Source: Candidatus Latescibacterota bacterium (GTDB taxonomy: Bacteria; Latescibacterota; UBA2968; UBA8231). From it: a stretch of 6,067 nucleotides of DNA. Shown here in pieces: positions 6,043-6,067 of the stretch (its first letter is position 1; every line of letters begins with the position of its first letter). Below the pieces are notes generated by a model, which saw nothing but the letters and a program-made list of their open reading frames with translations, did no database searches and was not told where the DNA came from. The stretch is taken from positions 1-6,067 of the forward strand of contig JAJDYK010000122.1 in NCBI GenBank assembly GCA_022825185.1, in the 5' to 3' direction. Both the position numbers and the translations under genes were made by a program.

Positions 6043-6067
6043 ATGCAGCGCATCATTTCAGTAGCGG
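6043..6067 (+). CDS. Start of a further gene, cut by the window edge
   Basis: An ATG 3 bp after the membrane-protein stop opens a frame reading MQRIISVA before the window ends. The start is supported by a consensus ribosome binding site and by its position in a tight same-strand cluster. A basic residue followed by hydrophobic ones could be the beginning of a signal peptide or membrane anchor. Eight codons are too few to name a product. Confidence 0.6.

Overview
This window is bacterial DNA with seven genes, all on the + strand: five complete interior genes plus a sixth complete small membrane-protein gene, between a 5'-truncated ABC transporter gene and a just-started gene at the 3' edge (so six complete and two partial reading frames in all). 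Codons are moderately GC-rich, Shine-Dalgarno sites are mostly recognisable, and a LamG-type secreted esterase, a Tat-type signal and a UxuA-type dehydratase are present. Together these suggest an uncultured, heterotrophic, probably Gram-negative environmental bacterium that degrades polymers. A member of the Latescibacterota/Poribacteria-like or wider FCB/PVC assemblage is possible, but that is a guess; nothing here fixes the phylum.

Layout. Positions 1-937 hold the end of an exporter-type ABC transporter ATPase, followed after 4 bp by a DUF1854 protein. This pair recurs in many bacteria and is annotated as associated with cyanophycin metabolism. Positions 938-1068 are non-coding and carry an imperfect palindrome (983-1015) of a type I recall as dispersed in environmental genomes. 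Positions 1069-2058 encode a short mannonate dehydratase-family (UxuA) TIM barrel, apparently a single-gene unit. Positions 2059-2223 are non-coding and probably contain the promoter of the next unit.

Positions 2224-6067 look like one or two consecutive transcription units. They contain a secreted LamG plus alpha/beta-hydrolase esterase, a small orphan GspE/PilT/VirB11-like P-loop ATPase 14 bp later, a YghX-type dienelactone hydrolase with a Tat-like signal after 49 bp and a strong ribosome binding site, a four-helix membrane protein 9 bp later, and the first codons of another gene 3 bp after that.

How the genes fit together. The transporter and DUF1854 protein probably work together. The dehydratase belongs to hexuronate catabolism, and the two hydrolases probably act outside the cytoplasm on esters or lactones. 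The ATPase is the piece that the context does not explain: it has secretion-ATPase motifs but no secretion genes around it. I see no tRNA, rRNA, CRISPR array, transposase, phage gene or recognised defence system.
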